The position numbers and the translations under genes were made by a program. A stretch of 64,000 bases of DNA from Bacteroidota bacterium (GTDB lineage: Bacteria; Bacteroidota; Bacteroidia; Chitinophagales; Saprospiraceae), in assembly GCA_017858735.1 (NCBI GenBank), contig JAFMBH010000001.1, positions 124,001-188,000 on the forward strand, given 5' to 3'. A model generated the notes under the pieces. The model was not told where the DNA came from. It saw only the letters and a program-made list of their open reading frames with translations, and ran no database searches. Each line of letters begins with the position of its first letter. The stretch's first letter is position 1. Below, in pieces: positions 51,191 through 60,752 of this stretch.

Positions 51191-53816
51191 CATATCCGTT
51201 TAATTGATCTTCACTATTTATAACAGCCATTATATCATTACTATATTCTTTGTAATGATGCAGTATCATTTTGTATAACGGCATATTTGTGATTTTAAAT
51301 TCTTGATCTAAACAAAACCATAAATATGATTTTATTTCATTGGGAAAGTTAAGAAAGATTAATTTTTCAATTATCTGATAAGCATTATCTATAGTTGATT
51401 TTGAAGGATAATTCCTTTTTGATCGATATAATATATCTTCCAATTGATCAGGATATAAGTTTCCGAAGTGAAAAAGCGCTAATTCATATATGAATCGTTC
51501 TTTTGAAAAACAAGCACTTGACAATTGATTATAGGTTATTTTCTTATCCTTGATGAGCTCCGAAATTGATAAATATCTTGTTATCAAATTTAATCTACCA
51601 GGATGGTGGAATCCTAAATGACTAATAGTTTCTATTAAATTCAACTTTAGAACAGGAACAAAAGGTTCTAATTTCCTAAGTATAGTAATTGTCGCTGATT
51701 CTTGATAGATTGGTAATAATAAAGCTTTTTCTTGTTCATCTAAAATTAATTCAAGAATTTCTAGAGCCATAACTTGATTATCCTGCTCTTTAGAATTGAT
51801 TAAAGCATTGATATTATTTAATATTTTACTATCATTTTTGAGCCCTAAAAGATGGAATATATTTTTTATAATTTGATTTGATTCTTCTTTCACTACCAAT
51901 TTTAATAAAACTAAAGAACTTTGTTCCAATGTTTGTAAAATAGATAATAACTGACAATACTCCTTTAGATTTTCTTTTAATTGATGATAATAATACGAAT
52001 CTTTAGTCTCTATATTTATATGGTATTTAAGCTTTGTAGCTAATAGGGTAGAATAAAGTTCTCTATCTTCTTTATTAGGTATTAAATACGTTTTATCCGA
52101 ATTTTCTATCGTTCTTTTTTTTGCATAAAGCGTCCACAAAGCATTTAATGCTATTTTGGCTTCTGGTCTTTCAAGTTTTAAATGATTAAAAAAATCCTTT
52201 GTATTCTTTACTAAATCTTCGATAGTATCTATCTTATACTTTTCTAACTGATAAAAAATGAATGGATAAACTTCTGGTATCATTAACCAGAATACCTTAA
52301 TTTTAGGATTTAAATGTTCTAAATTAGGGTTTATTCTTAATTCATTTATCAATTCTTCAATTTTTTGAGGATTTTGATTTACAGCTAATTCTTTAGCATT
52401 TTCCTGACTATATTGGTCAATTTGATTATTTACACACGAAATATCCCTATTATTATCCAATGTTTTGGTTTCATTATCTTGAATAATATTAGAGGTTAAC
52501 TCTTCTTTATTAAAAACAATTTTTGATATACGTTTTTTTAATTCATCTCTATAATGTGGTAATAATTTTTTAGCTATATTTAGCAGAAATAAACTGGATA
52601 GAATTAATAAAGAATTTATAAAAAATATTTTCAGTGTAAAAGATGGTAATAATGATATAAGGAAAAGAAGGAAACCTGCTATAAATTGACCGTAAGTTTT
52701 ACCTTGTCCATCAGCAAAATTCTGAGCTATACCCTGCATTTTACCGGTATATACCTGAAATAATACGCTTAAAGTCGGTGTATAAATAGATCTTACCAAG
52801 GATCTCTCCATTATTTTATTCAATAAAGTAGCTATAAATAAAAAGGTAATGGCACCCACGGCATGCGACACAAGTCCAAAGAGAGAAATTATACCAATAA
52901 CTATGGAAAAAGTTATTATTCCTGCTTGAACTCCATAGTTCTTCAGTAATTTATTTGATATGGTAGTTTTAAGAATAAGTTCAAATACCTTGGCGCTACC
53001 AAATATAAAACCAAAGAAAGAAGCCAAGGTTTTGGTGTCTTTGATTACTTCCTTTGTAACGATCATTAAGCTAAAATCAACCGTTGATTGTATTATAACG
53101 GCAATCACCACGGAGAAAAATAAAAACTTGATTAATGGAATATTTAGTAAAGTTTTAAATGAAAAAGTTATTTCAATTTCTACTTCATTTTCATTTTTAA
53201 TTTCGTTTGTATATTTGTATTCAGAAAATTTATAATTTAAGATCATAAAGAAACCCCAAAATAATAAAATACCAGAAAAAGATATCAATAATAAATAGGA
53301 CTCTTTTACGATAATACCCTGACTTAATAATATGGGAATAGATAAATAAGCTAATATCGCTGAAATTACTTCCCCAGAACTTATGATGCCATTTAATTTT
53401 TTATTTTGTCCAAAACTTAGAAACTTACCAGGAAGCTTCCAAAATAATAATAAGATGAAATTTCCAATGACCCAAAACCATGCGTAGGAAAAAAATATAA
53501 CTAATTTATTGGTTCCAAAATTTGTGCAGCAATACCATACCAAAAATACACTGGCAGCTATTATAGGCAGCAGAATTTTTGTAATTCCTTTTAAACTATA
53601 TTTTAATTCAAATTTATTAAAAATACTGGTTAACAACATTCCACCTAAACCTGAAACGATATAGGCTAAAGGTAAATTATCAACTCCTGCTATTTTAACG
53701 AATACGGCAGATATATAAGAAACATAATAAGAAATAAATATTCCTGAAAAAAAGGACATCATTACCAATATAGTGATGATGCGTTTTTCTTCAGAGGATA
53801 ATTTATTTAACATCAT
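51171..53816 (-). CDS. MFS/NTT (ATP/ADP translocase)-like transporter with helical C-terminal domain
   Basis: 881 aa; about 12 TM segments in first ~420 aa, then a soluble Leu-rich helical (HEAT-like) region; stop codon lies inside the left direct repeat. Confidence 0.65.
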   Translation of the reverse strand: MMLNKLSSEEKRIITILVMMSFFSGIFISYYVSYISAVFVKIAGVDNLPLAYIVSGLGGMLLTSIFNKFELKYSLKGITKILLPIIAASVFLVWYCCTNFGTNKLVIFFSYAWFWVIGNFILLLFWKLPGKFLSFGQNKKLNGIISSGEVISAILAYLSIPILLSQGIIVKESYLLLISFSGILLFWGFFMILNYKFSEYKYTNEIKNENEVEIEITFSFKTLLNIPLIKFLFFSVVIAVIIQSTVDFSLMIVTKEVIKDTKTLASFFGFIFGSAKVFELILKTTISNKLLKNYGVQAGIITFSIVIGIISLFGLVSHAVGAITFLFIATLLNKIMERSLVRSIYTPTLSVLFQVYTGKMQGIAQNFADGQGKTYGQFIAGFLLFLISLLPSFTLKIFFINSLLILSSLFLLNIAKKLLPHYRDELKKRISKIVFNKEELTSNIIQDNETKTLDNNRDISCVNNQIDQYSQENAKELAVNQNPQKIEELINELRINPNLEHLNPKIKVFWLMIPEVYPFIFYQLEKYKIDTIEDLVKNTKDFFNHLKLERPEAKIALNALWTLYAKKRTIENSDKTYLIPNKEDRELYSTLLATKLKYHINIETKDSYYYHQLKENLKEYCQLLSILQTLEQSSLVLLKLVVKEESNQIIKNIFHLLGLKNDSKILNNINALINSKEQDNQVMALEILELILDEQEKALLLPIYQESATITILRKLEPFVPVLKLNLIETISHLGFHHPGRLNLITRYLSISELIKDKKITYNQLSSACFSKERFIYELALFHFGNLYPDQLEDILYRSKRNYPSKSTIDNAYQIIEKLIFLNFPNEIKSYLWFCLDQEFKITNMPLYKMILHHYKEYSNDIMAVINSEDQLNGYVKQNIS

Positions 53817-53819
53817 AAT

Positions 53820-54626
53820 TTATTTATATTGGTAAATGGCTCTTTGAAAATTTATATAAATTCCTTTATCTCCTTTAATTAATTTAACTTGATTTTTAAG
53901 AGCGTTAGTTTCATTATAATAAATTTCTTGAATAAATTCAAGCCATTCTTTATATAAAGATGTATTTCCATGCAATTCCGATTCAAATCTTCTATAGGTA
54001 TCAAAAAGATATTCAAAAATAAAAACGGGCTCTACAGGTTTTATTCCAGCTTCAAATAATAACGAATTAAATTGATCTTCAGAATCAAAATATCGGGTTT
54101 TTTGCATGGTATTGAAACCCGCAAGTTCGTCTTTCTTTAAAATTACTGCTGAAAAAAAATTTCTTATATAACTTGGAAGATAAGGACGCCATATCGTTAG
54201 TATGCCATTATCATTGAGTAGTAGCTTTGCCTTTTTTAGGGCATTTTTTTTATTTTCTAACGAAAATTCATGCAATACCATTTTAAATATAACGTGATCA
54301 TATTTTTTTTCTGTAGTAAATGACATTAAATCTGAATCTATGAATTGGATATATTTTTGAACTGCATCAAAACTTAAATCTTTTAAAAATTTTTCTTTCC
54401 CTTTGTTTAATTGTAAATTAGAGGGTTCCAGTAAATCATAATAAAAATTAATATTAGCATTTCTTTTTCTCAATTCTAATAAAATTTCTCCATATCCACC
54501 GCCAACATCAATTACCTTTTGATTGTCAGAAATATTTAATATTTCAAAAAATATATCAAAATGTACATTACTTGTAGCATGAATATGATGATAATCCACC
54601 TTTCTACGATTGTAATCTTCCTGCAT
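53820..54626 (-). CDS. Class I SAM-dependent methyltransferase
   Basis: KVIDVGGGYGEILLEL motif I; IFKMVLHEFSLENKKNALKKAKLLLNDNGIL. Confidence 0.85.
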   Translation of the reverse strand: MQEDYNRRKVDYHHIHATSNVHFDIFFEILNISDNQKVIDVGGGYGEILLELRKRNANINFYYDLLEPSNLQLNKGKEKFLKDLSFDAVQKYIQFIDSDLMSFTTEKKYDHVIFKMVLHEFSLENKKNALKKAKLLLNDNGILTIWRPYLPSYIRNFFSAVILKKDELAGFNTMQKTRYFDSEDQFNSLLFEAGIKPVEPVFIFEYLFDTYRRFESELHGNTSLYKEWLEFIQEIYYNETNALKNQVKLIKGDKGIYINFQRAIYQYK

Positions 54627-54630
54627 AAAA

Positions 54631-57462
54631 TTAATAATTTAAAGTTACCCTTACCATAAGAAATCTGGGCCGTTGGGGCACAAATGGCACAAATCCTGAA
54701 ACATTTGAAAATGAACCAGATGCAGTACGAGGTCCAGGATGATAAAATCTTTTATCCCCTGCATTAAGAATGTTGTTATTTAATAAGTTATTTCCAAGAA
54801 TAGAAACCCTCATCCAGGATATATTTTTATGTGTAAAATTAATTGCACCATTAAAAATTAAATAAGCTTCTACCGTATTATTAGGTATAGCCAAATTGCC
54901 TGATTGGGTAGTACCAGGTCCAACCTTTTTATCACTTACATAATTAGCCCTTAAATCTATATTTGTATAGATATTATTAAGCATAAAATCTAAATTACCT
55001 CCTGCATTAAAATGATGTGCAGCGATATCACCAATCCTTAAAGGCATAAAATCTTTCGTGACTCCATCAGCTACCTGATTTGGTAATATAAAGGTATGAT
55101 TTAAATAGGCTTTAAAAAAACCATTCAATGCCTGATACCTTAAATTAGTCATCGTTCCAAAAATCTGATATGAACCTATATTTCGATTTTGCGTAATTCC
55201 TTTTGCATCTGTGCTAGACGCTACAGCATCTTTAATAAAACTATTATAACCCATTATTTCCCATTCGAATTTTTTCTGGAAAAAATGACCCAAGATGGAA
55301 AGGTTTAGAAAATCTACTTTTTCCGTTTCAAGAGATGGGTTTGGTGTTCTTCCTCCTCCAGTTGAAAATTTAGTCCATTGGGAAACATTTTGAATACCCC
55401 TGGAATAAATAGCTTTTATTGTAAATGAAGATATTCTATAAACAAGGACAACACGTGGAGAAACCTCATATCCAAATCCTCCATTTGCTCTAATACGGTT
55501 ATAGTCTAACCTTGCTCCTGTATTCAAAATTAATTTTTTAGGAATAAGGTTAATATTTAATTGAGAATAAATACCTAAATCAAATATTGAAAATAAATTA
55601 CTTCCTTTTTCTTGATTTTTTACTGTTCCTAATTCCTGAGCAAAGGAAATATCATTTTGATTAATCGTATTTTTGTAATCAAAATTGGTAAAATTTAAAT
55701 AATCTCCTTGCATGTAACTGGACCTAAATTCAATACCACTTGAAAAATTAAACTGGTTGCCGGAATAAAATATTCTAAAGTCGTTTCTAAGCTGTTTTGC
55801 CTGATAATAAAAATAGGTATTTGCAAATCCTTGTTTATGAAAGGCTGTACCTGAATTATTTATAATGAGTGAATCTTGATTTAGAAGATGTGCCAGGTGT
55901 AAACCGCTAGCAGGAAGTCCATAGGGATAAAAATTAACTCTGTTGGTAGATTTATCAACACTATGGTCATGAAAAGTTGTTAGATTTGTAATGGATAAAC
56001 GTTCAAAGGTTTGTTCATACTTAGAATAAATTGTCAAATTTTTGGGAATCCACAAATTACCATTTCTTGATCCTGGTGAATAAATATCCTGATAATAATT
56101 AAAACCTTCTTCATTTCTCCAGGTACTTAGACCTAGTACAAAATTATTCATACTTAATTTGGCACTTAAAAAATAATCTTTGGTATGATTTGAAAATCCA
56201 TTTGGATTACCATTGACATTTCCGGCATAAGCCTCTTTGTCTTTTAATCTTGCTTTTTCAATTCCTTCCTGTGTCAAAATGATACTGTCAACCCCATTGT
56301 TTTTATTATAAAAAATCTGATAAAAAGGACTGGTTTTTGGAATGTTAAACGTACTTACATATTCACTTAATGGAATTATTTTTTTAACTCCATTGACATT
56401 ACTTACCGTAAAATTTCCTTTTAAATTTAAAGCAGTATATTTAAATTTATCTATATCTGTTGGAGAGTAATTATAAAATTCAGCAAAGGAAAGGTCATCT
56501 TCATCTGAGGAAAAATATCTTCCAGTTACAGATAATTTAAAATTTTTGGTATTCAATCCAATGGTTATGTCCGCATCTTTTGTTCGAAAAGAAGCATTAC
56601 TAAAATTGGCATTTACATAGATTGGATTTAATTTTTCGTCTTCTTTGTTTCCTTTATCAAATTTCGTTGATGGGTTCTCACCTGCACCTAGCGTTAGAAT
56701 ATTTATTGCTCCCACAAATGCTCGAGGTCCATACATAGTTGAGGAAGGTCCATACAATACCTCCACGGCTTTTATATTTGAAAGTGGATACTGTCTTGAC
56801 AAATAAGCTATATTTGACCAAATGTCATTTTCTTCAACGCCGTCAATCATTAAAAGTGTCCTTTCAGTATTCTCTTGTCGGAATCCTAATTGGAATACAT
56901 TGGCATAGGTGGCAGAAAATATTTTGCTAATTTCAAATCCTGGCAAATCTTGTAATATATCAATGATATCTACATATCCTCTTCTTATTATTTCTTCTCG
57001 GGTTATTAAAATAACCGATGCAGGCGCTGTTTCAATATCTTCTGCATTTTTAGAAACGGAATATACTTTAACCACTTGATTGGTTAATTTTATTTCATTG
57101 AACAGTTGGTCAAAAACAATATGTGGGTCGGAACTGAAAGATGGATCATTTAAAACAATAGTTTTAATGAATGATTTAGCAAGTATTATACTATCTTCTG
57201 CAATAGCTATTAGTGCTAATAATCGGAGAGCCCTACTATTATCCTGATTTCTTGAAAATCCTTCGTCCTTTAAACAGGAATTTATCAATAATTTAGATTC
57301 TTCAAATTTTCCAATCTTATATAATTCCGTTGCATTATTTATATTAATAAAATCACACTGCGCATCTAGCTGACTATTTAACGCAAATATTATTATAATA
57401 TAAAGCCATTTTAAACGGCGTATGTGTTTTAATAATTTATTAGTCCGGCTTTTAAACATCAT
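54631..57462 (-). CDS. TonB-dependent receptor with N-terminal TPR-like domain
   Basis: Signal peptide; N-term CDFININNATELYKIGKFEESKLLINSCL; plug domain APASVILITREEIIRRGYVDIIDILQDLPGFEI...VEVLYGPSSTMYGPRAFVGAINI; terminal strand RFLMVRVTLNY. Confidence 0.88.
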   Translation of the reverse strand: MMFKSRTNKLLKHIRRLKWLYIIIIFALNSQLDAQCDFININNATELYKIGKFEESKLLINSCLKDEGFSRNQDNSRALRLLALIAIAEDSIILAKSFIKTIVLNDPSFSSDPHIVFDQLFNEIKLTNQVVKVYSVSKNAEDIETAPASVILITREEIIRRGYVDIIDILQDLPGFEISKIFSATYANVFQLGFRQENTERTLLMIDGVEENDIWSNIAYLSRQYPLSNIKAVEVLYGPSSTMYGPRAFVGAINILTLGAGENPSTKFDKGNKEDEKLNPIYVNANFSNASFRTKDADITIGLNTKNFKLSVTGRYFSSDEDDLSFAEFYNYSPTDIDKFKYTALNLKGNFTVSNVNGVKKIIPLSEYVSTFNIPKTSPFYQIFYNKNNGVDSIILTQEGIEKARLKDKEAYAGNVNGNPNGFSNHTKDYFLSAKLSMNNFVLGLSTWRNEEGFNYYQDIYSPGSRNGNLWIPKNLTIYSKYEQTFERLSITNLTTFHDHSVDKSTNRVNFYPYGLPASGLHLAHLLNQDSLIINNSGTAFHKQGFANTYFYYQAKQLRNDFRIFYSGNQFNFSSGIEFRSSYMQGDYLNFTNFDYKNTINQNDISFAQELGTVKNQEKGSNLFSIFDLGIYSQLNINLIPKKLILNTGARLDYNRIRANGGFGYEVSPRVVLVYRISSFTIKAIYSRGIQNVSQWTKFSTGGGRTPNPSLETEKVDFLNLSILGHFFQKKFEWEIMGYNSFIKDAVASSTDAKGITQNRNIGSYQIFGTMTNLRYQALNGFFKAYLNHTFILPNQVADGVTKDFMPLRIGDIAAHHFNAGGNLDFMLNNIYTNIDLRANYVSDKKVGPGTTQSGNLAIPNNTVEAYLIFNGAINFTHKNISWMRVSILGNNLLNNNILNAGDKRFYHPGPRTASGSFSNVSGFVPFVPQRPRFLMVRVTLNY

Positions 57463-57470
57463 AATCTTTA

Positions 57471-60400
57471 TTATTTACCTTTTTCATTTAAAAATATCTG
57501 CGCCATATTATAAATTTCATTTGGATCAAAAAACCATTTTCGAATATTCATATCATCACTGCAACTATAGTAAACTCCTGTATTAGCATCAAAAACCATA
57601 TCTGTAACCCAGCCAGAATGTAAATCAAAATCAATTGTTGATTTTGATATAAAAGGTTCATTTTTATTTCTAAATATATAATCTACTATTATCTTATGGT
57701 CTAATCCACTGCTTATCAATAAAAGATCATCTTTAACAATATCTAAGTTACAGTAAGTAATACTGGATTGATGAGCTTTTTTATTAAAAATAATTTTACC
57801 CGTCAAATTATTAATTAAATAAATATTACCTTTAATATCACCAAGTAATAAATAATCTTCATTTTGATATGCTTTAATGGCTATAGTACTAATCTGATTA
57901 GGAACCTCCAATAATTTTTCCCAGTTACTTGATGATGTAAATTTGTTTATTTTCATTGTATAAACAGAGTTACCCAAAGTAACATAAATAAAATTTGAAG
58001 AATTTCCCTTTATTATTTTAGTTAAAGGTTTTTCAACAGGTAGTTTATACTTTTGAAAGGGAGAATCCTGCGACAAACCATTCAAAATAAAAATATCATT
58101 TAATGAGCTAAATAAGTAATTATCTTCATTTAAGTGCAAAACAGATTTTACGGGTTCTCCGGAAATTAATCTGCTCCATTTTAAGGTTCCACTTGACAGG
58201 TCATATAAATGAATATAACCATCTGTAGCACCAACTAATAAGTCATTATTTTTCGTAAAGCAAAAAGACTCAAATTTTTGAAAGGGAATTTTAATATTTA
58301 TAATTTTAACAAAATTAGGTTGAAAAATAGTTATAATTCCTCCGATACTATATGCTGCAATTAATTTCCCATTACCACTTATAGCCATATTTTTCAAAGG
58401 TTGTTTTAATTTTAAGCTAAAAGTATTGGGAATGCTGGCATTTAAACCATAAACAAGCGATTTATATATTTCAGGTTCGTAGGGATTTCCCTCATTTTGT
58501 GTATTAACAACATAAGCAATTGCTGACAATTTGAGACCTTCTTTTATTTGATTATTCAGATAAAACCGAAAAGAATTTAAGGCATCTGCCCTGGCTTCCT
58601 GTTGTTTTCTTAATTTTTCTGCACGTTTAAAGTTATTTGACGCTTGTAACAAAGCCTTATCCACTTCTAATCGGGCAGCAATGGCGTTTTGTCTTTCTTT
58701 TTCAGCAACATCCTTTGCCGAAATGGCTATTGTTCTGTCAAGTTCTGCTTGTTCCTTAGCAATACTTTCTGCTTTTGTAGCTATCAAGGCTTTAACTTTC
58801 TCTTGGTTTGCTTCATCCCTAGCTACAATAGCTTGTAGTCTTTCATTTTCGGCTAATTGTTTAGCAATACTTTCTGCCTTTGTAGCTATCAGCGCTTTTT
58901 TACGCTCCAGATCGGCAAATTCCTTGGCATCTAAAGCCTGTTCCTTTGCTGTAATGGCTATTTTTCTCTCTGATTCTGCATTCTTTTTGGCTAATAAGGC
59001 ATTATTTCTTTCTATACCTGCTAATATAGCGGCAAGTGAAGATAAAATAAAGGCACCCCCGACCACAAAGGCTATTCCTCTAGATATTTTAAGCAATCGT
59101 TTACTTCTTCGCTGACTTGCCTCCAAAGCCGCTTTTTTATTAGATATTGAATTTTCAATAAAATGAATAGTTAATTCATATTCGGGTGCATAAAAACGAG
59201 CCCAGTGCAAATTATGATTAGTTTCATTTAACCATATTACAGCTTCTTCTAAAAAAGAACCTGTTAATAAATCAGCATTTCCATTTAGGTGCAAAACGGC
59301 TTGAGAATTTAAATCCAGATAGGAGTTTATTTTAGAAAGTTCTTCCATTTTCCATTGTTCCATTTCTTCCCAATGTGAAAGAAAATCTGGAGAAATAATG
59401 GTGTAATATTCTTCAACTTTTTTTATAAATTTAAAAGAGTTGGAATCTAAATCATGAATAATAATTTTTATTTGTGTTAAAGGTAAGTTTGAAATATCCT
59501 TTATATTGTCAATAGTTAGATTTCTAAATGAAAAATCATTTTTATTATTTTTAATTAGAAAACACTGAAAAAAACTTTGGTATACTTTATTCATTGAAGA
59601 TAAAGATATACCCTCTTGATTTTTCATTATCAAATATGATTTATTTTTAAATAAATCATATTGCTTTTGTATCAGATTATTAAAGCCACCTGTTTCATCA
59701 AAATGTTCTGATAAAACGATTCTTTGTGTATCACTTTTATCCTTTAATAACAAGTTTATTTGTTGAATACAACTTGCTACAATAGATAAAGAGATATTAT
59801 TTTTAGATATTTCCCCAAGCATTAATTCCTGACAGGAAGAACTTAAACTTAAGTAATAAATTGAACATACTTCTTCCAGAAATACCTTTATGCCCTCAGA
59901 TGTCGCTTCGGGAATAAACTGACCTACTTTATTCAACAAGAGAGCCAAATTGGAATAGGAGTTAACCATACCCATTGTTTTAAAATAGAATATGGTATAA
60001 ATGCCTCTTTTATTAATTTCTTTAATAAAAGCTAATTCGTTATCAATCTCTTTATTTGACAACGAATCGAAATAAGCCTGAGCATTATCTATAACAAAAA
60101 GGTATGGAGTATCATTATTATTAGTATTCTCAGATGGTAAATCAATATCAGGGTTATTTTTAAATATCTGCACTAATGATTCATTTAGATATAAGGAATG
60201 ACCCTTTAATGAAGTTATAGAACCTAATTTATTTAATAAATTTTTAATTAGTGTATTAATATAAATATTGTCTTTTGAATATTCATTTAAATCTTTATTT
60301 CCATTAGTACCAAATAAAAATAAAGACTTATGCTCTATTAATAAATTAACAGTATATTCAATTAAAACAGATGATGTTCCTTCAAACAAACTAGAATGAA

Positions 60401-60491
60401 AAACATTGTTTATTCCTTTTAAAGGAATATTATTATCGGTTCCCAATTTTTTTAAAAAATTTTGATTTGCAAATATAATAGTAATACTCAT
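57471..60491 (-). CDS. STAND/nSTAND-like membrane protein: degenerate NTPase region, single TM, coiled coil and WD40-like propeller
   Basis: SKRLLKISRGIAFVVGGAFILSSLAAILAGIERNNALLAKKNAESERKIA junction typical of WD40-nSTAND proteins; C-terminal propeller blades; no GxxxxGK[ST]. Confidence 0.6.
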   Translation of the reverse strand: MSITIIFANQNFLKKLGTDNNIPLKGINNVFHSSLFEGTSSVLIEYTVNLLIEHKSLFLFGTNGNKDLNEYSKDNIYINTLIKNLLNKLGSITSLKGHSLYLNESLVQIFKNNPDIDLPSENTNNNDTPYLFVIDNAQAYFDSLSNKEIDNELAFIKEINKRGIYTIFYFKTMGMVNSYSNLALLLNKVGQFIPEATSEGIKVFLEEVCSIYYLSLSSSCQELMLGEISKNNISLSIVASCIQQINLLLKDKSDTQRIVLSEHFDETGGFNNLIQKQYDLFKNKSYLIMKNQEGISLSSMNKVYQSFFQCFLIKNNKNDFSFRNLTIDNIKDISNLPLTQIKIIIHDLDSNSFKFIKKVEEYYTIISPDFLSHWEEMEQWKMEELSKINSYLDLNSQAVLHLNGNADLLTGSFLEEAVIWLNETNHNLHWARFYAPEYELTIHFIENSISNKKAALEASQRRSKRLLKISRGIAFVVGGAFILSSLAAILAGIERNNALLAKKNAESERKIAITAKEQALDAKEFADLERKKALIATKAESIAKQLAENERLQAIVARDEANQEKVKALIATKAESIAKEQAELDRTIAISAKDVAEKERQNAIAARLEVDKALLQASNNFKRAEKLRKQQEARADALNSFRFYLNNQIKEGLKLSAIAYVVNTQNEGNPYEPEIYKSLVYGLNASIPNTFSLKLKQPLKNMAISGNGKLIAAYSIGGIITIFQPNFVKIINIKIPFQKFESFCFTKNNDLLVGATDGYIHLYDLSSGTLKWSRLISGEPVKSVLHLNEDNYLFSSLNDIFILNGLSQDSPFQKYKLPVEKPLTKIIKGNSSNFIYVTLGNSVYTMKINKFTSSSNWEKLLEVPNQISTIAIKAYQNEDYLLLGDIKGNIYLINNLTGKIIFNKKAHQSSITYCNLDIVKDDLLLISSGLDHKIIVDYIFRNKNEPFISKSTIDFDLHSGWVTDMVFDANTGVYYSCSDDMNIRKWFFDPNEIYNMAQIFLNEKGK
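58756..58900. repeat. In-frame internal repeat (105-bp/35-aa period) in coiled-coil region
   Basis: KALIATKAESIAKQLAENER and KALIATKAESIAKEQAELDR; nucleotide matches starting at 58756 and 58861. Confidence 0.8.
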
Positions 60492-60674
60492 ATATAATAT
60501 ATTGAATGTCAATTAAAATTTTTTTTTCTATCAAAACTTTTTTTCACCTAAATGGTAGATTAATATTTTTTTCATATTATTTTTCAAGGAATCAATACCC
60601 TTAATCATTCTCTTGACAATATTATTTTCATGTATAATGCCGCAAAAAATCCATTATATCTGTAATAAAATGGT

Positions 60675-60752
60675 AAATATTTAGTCTATTTTGATAAATT
60701 TGCATGATGAAAAAGAACACATTATTCTTAAGAACGATTAATAAAGATTTTG
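60675..60752 (+). repeat. Right copy of 78-bp direct repeat (promoter box plus hemE start)
   Basis: Matches 51108-51185; contains TAAATTTG (60695-60702) and hemE ATG (60704). Confidence 0.95.

Noticed and set aside
58681-59115. Plus-strand 144-aa Ala/Ser-rich ORF
   Set aside because: Antisense reading of the coiled-coil repeats of the STAND-like gene.
51108-60752. Flanking repeats as a simple transposon target-site duplication
   Set aside because: 78 bp with mismatches is too long and divergent for a typical TSD, and no transposase or terminal inverted repeats were seen; integrative-island or recombination origin preferred.
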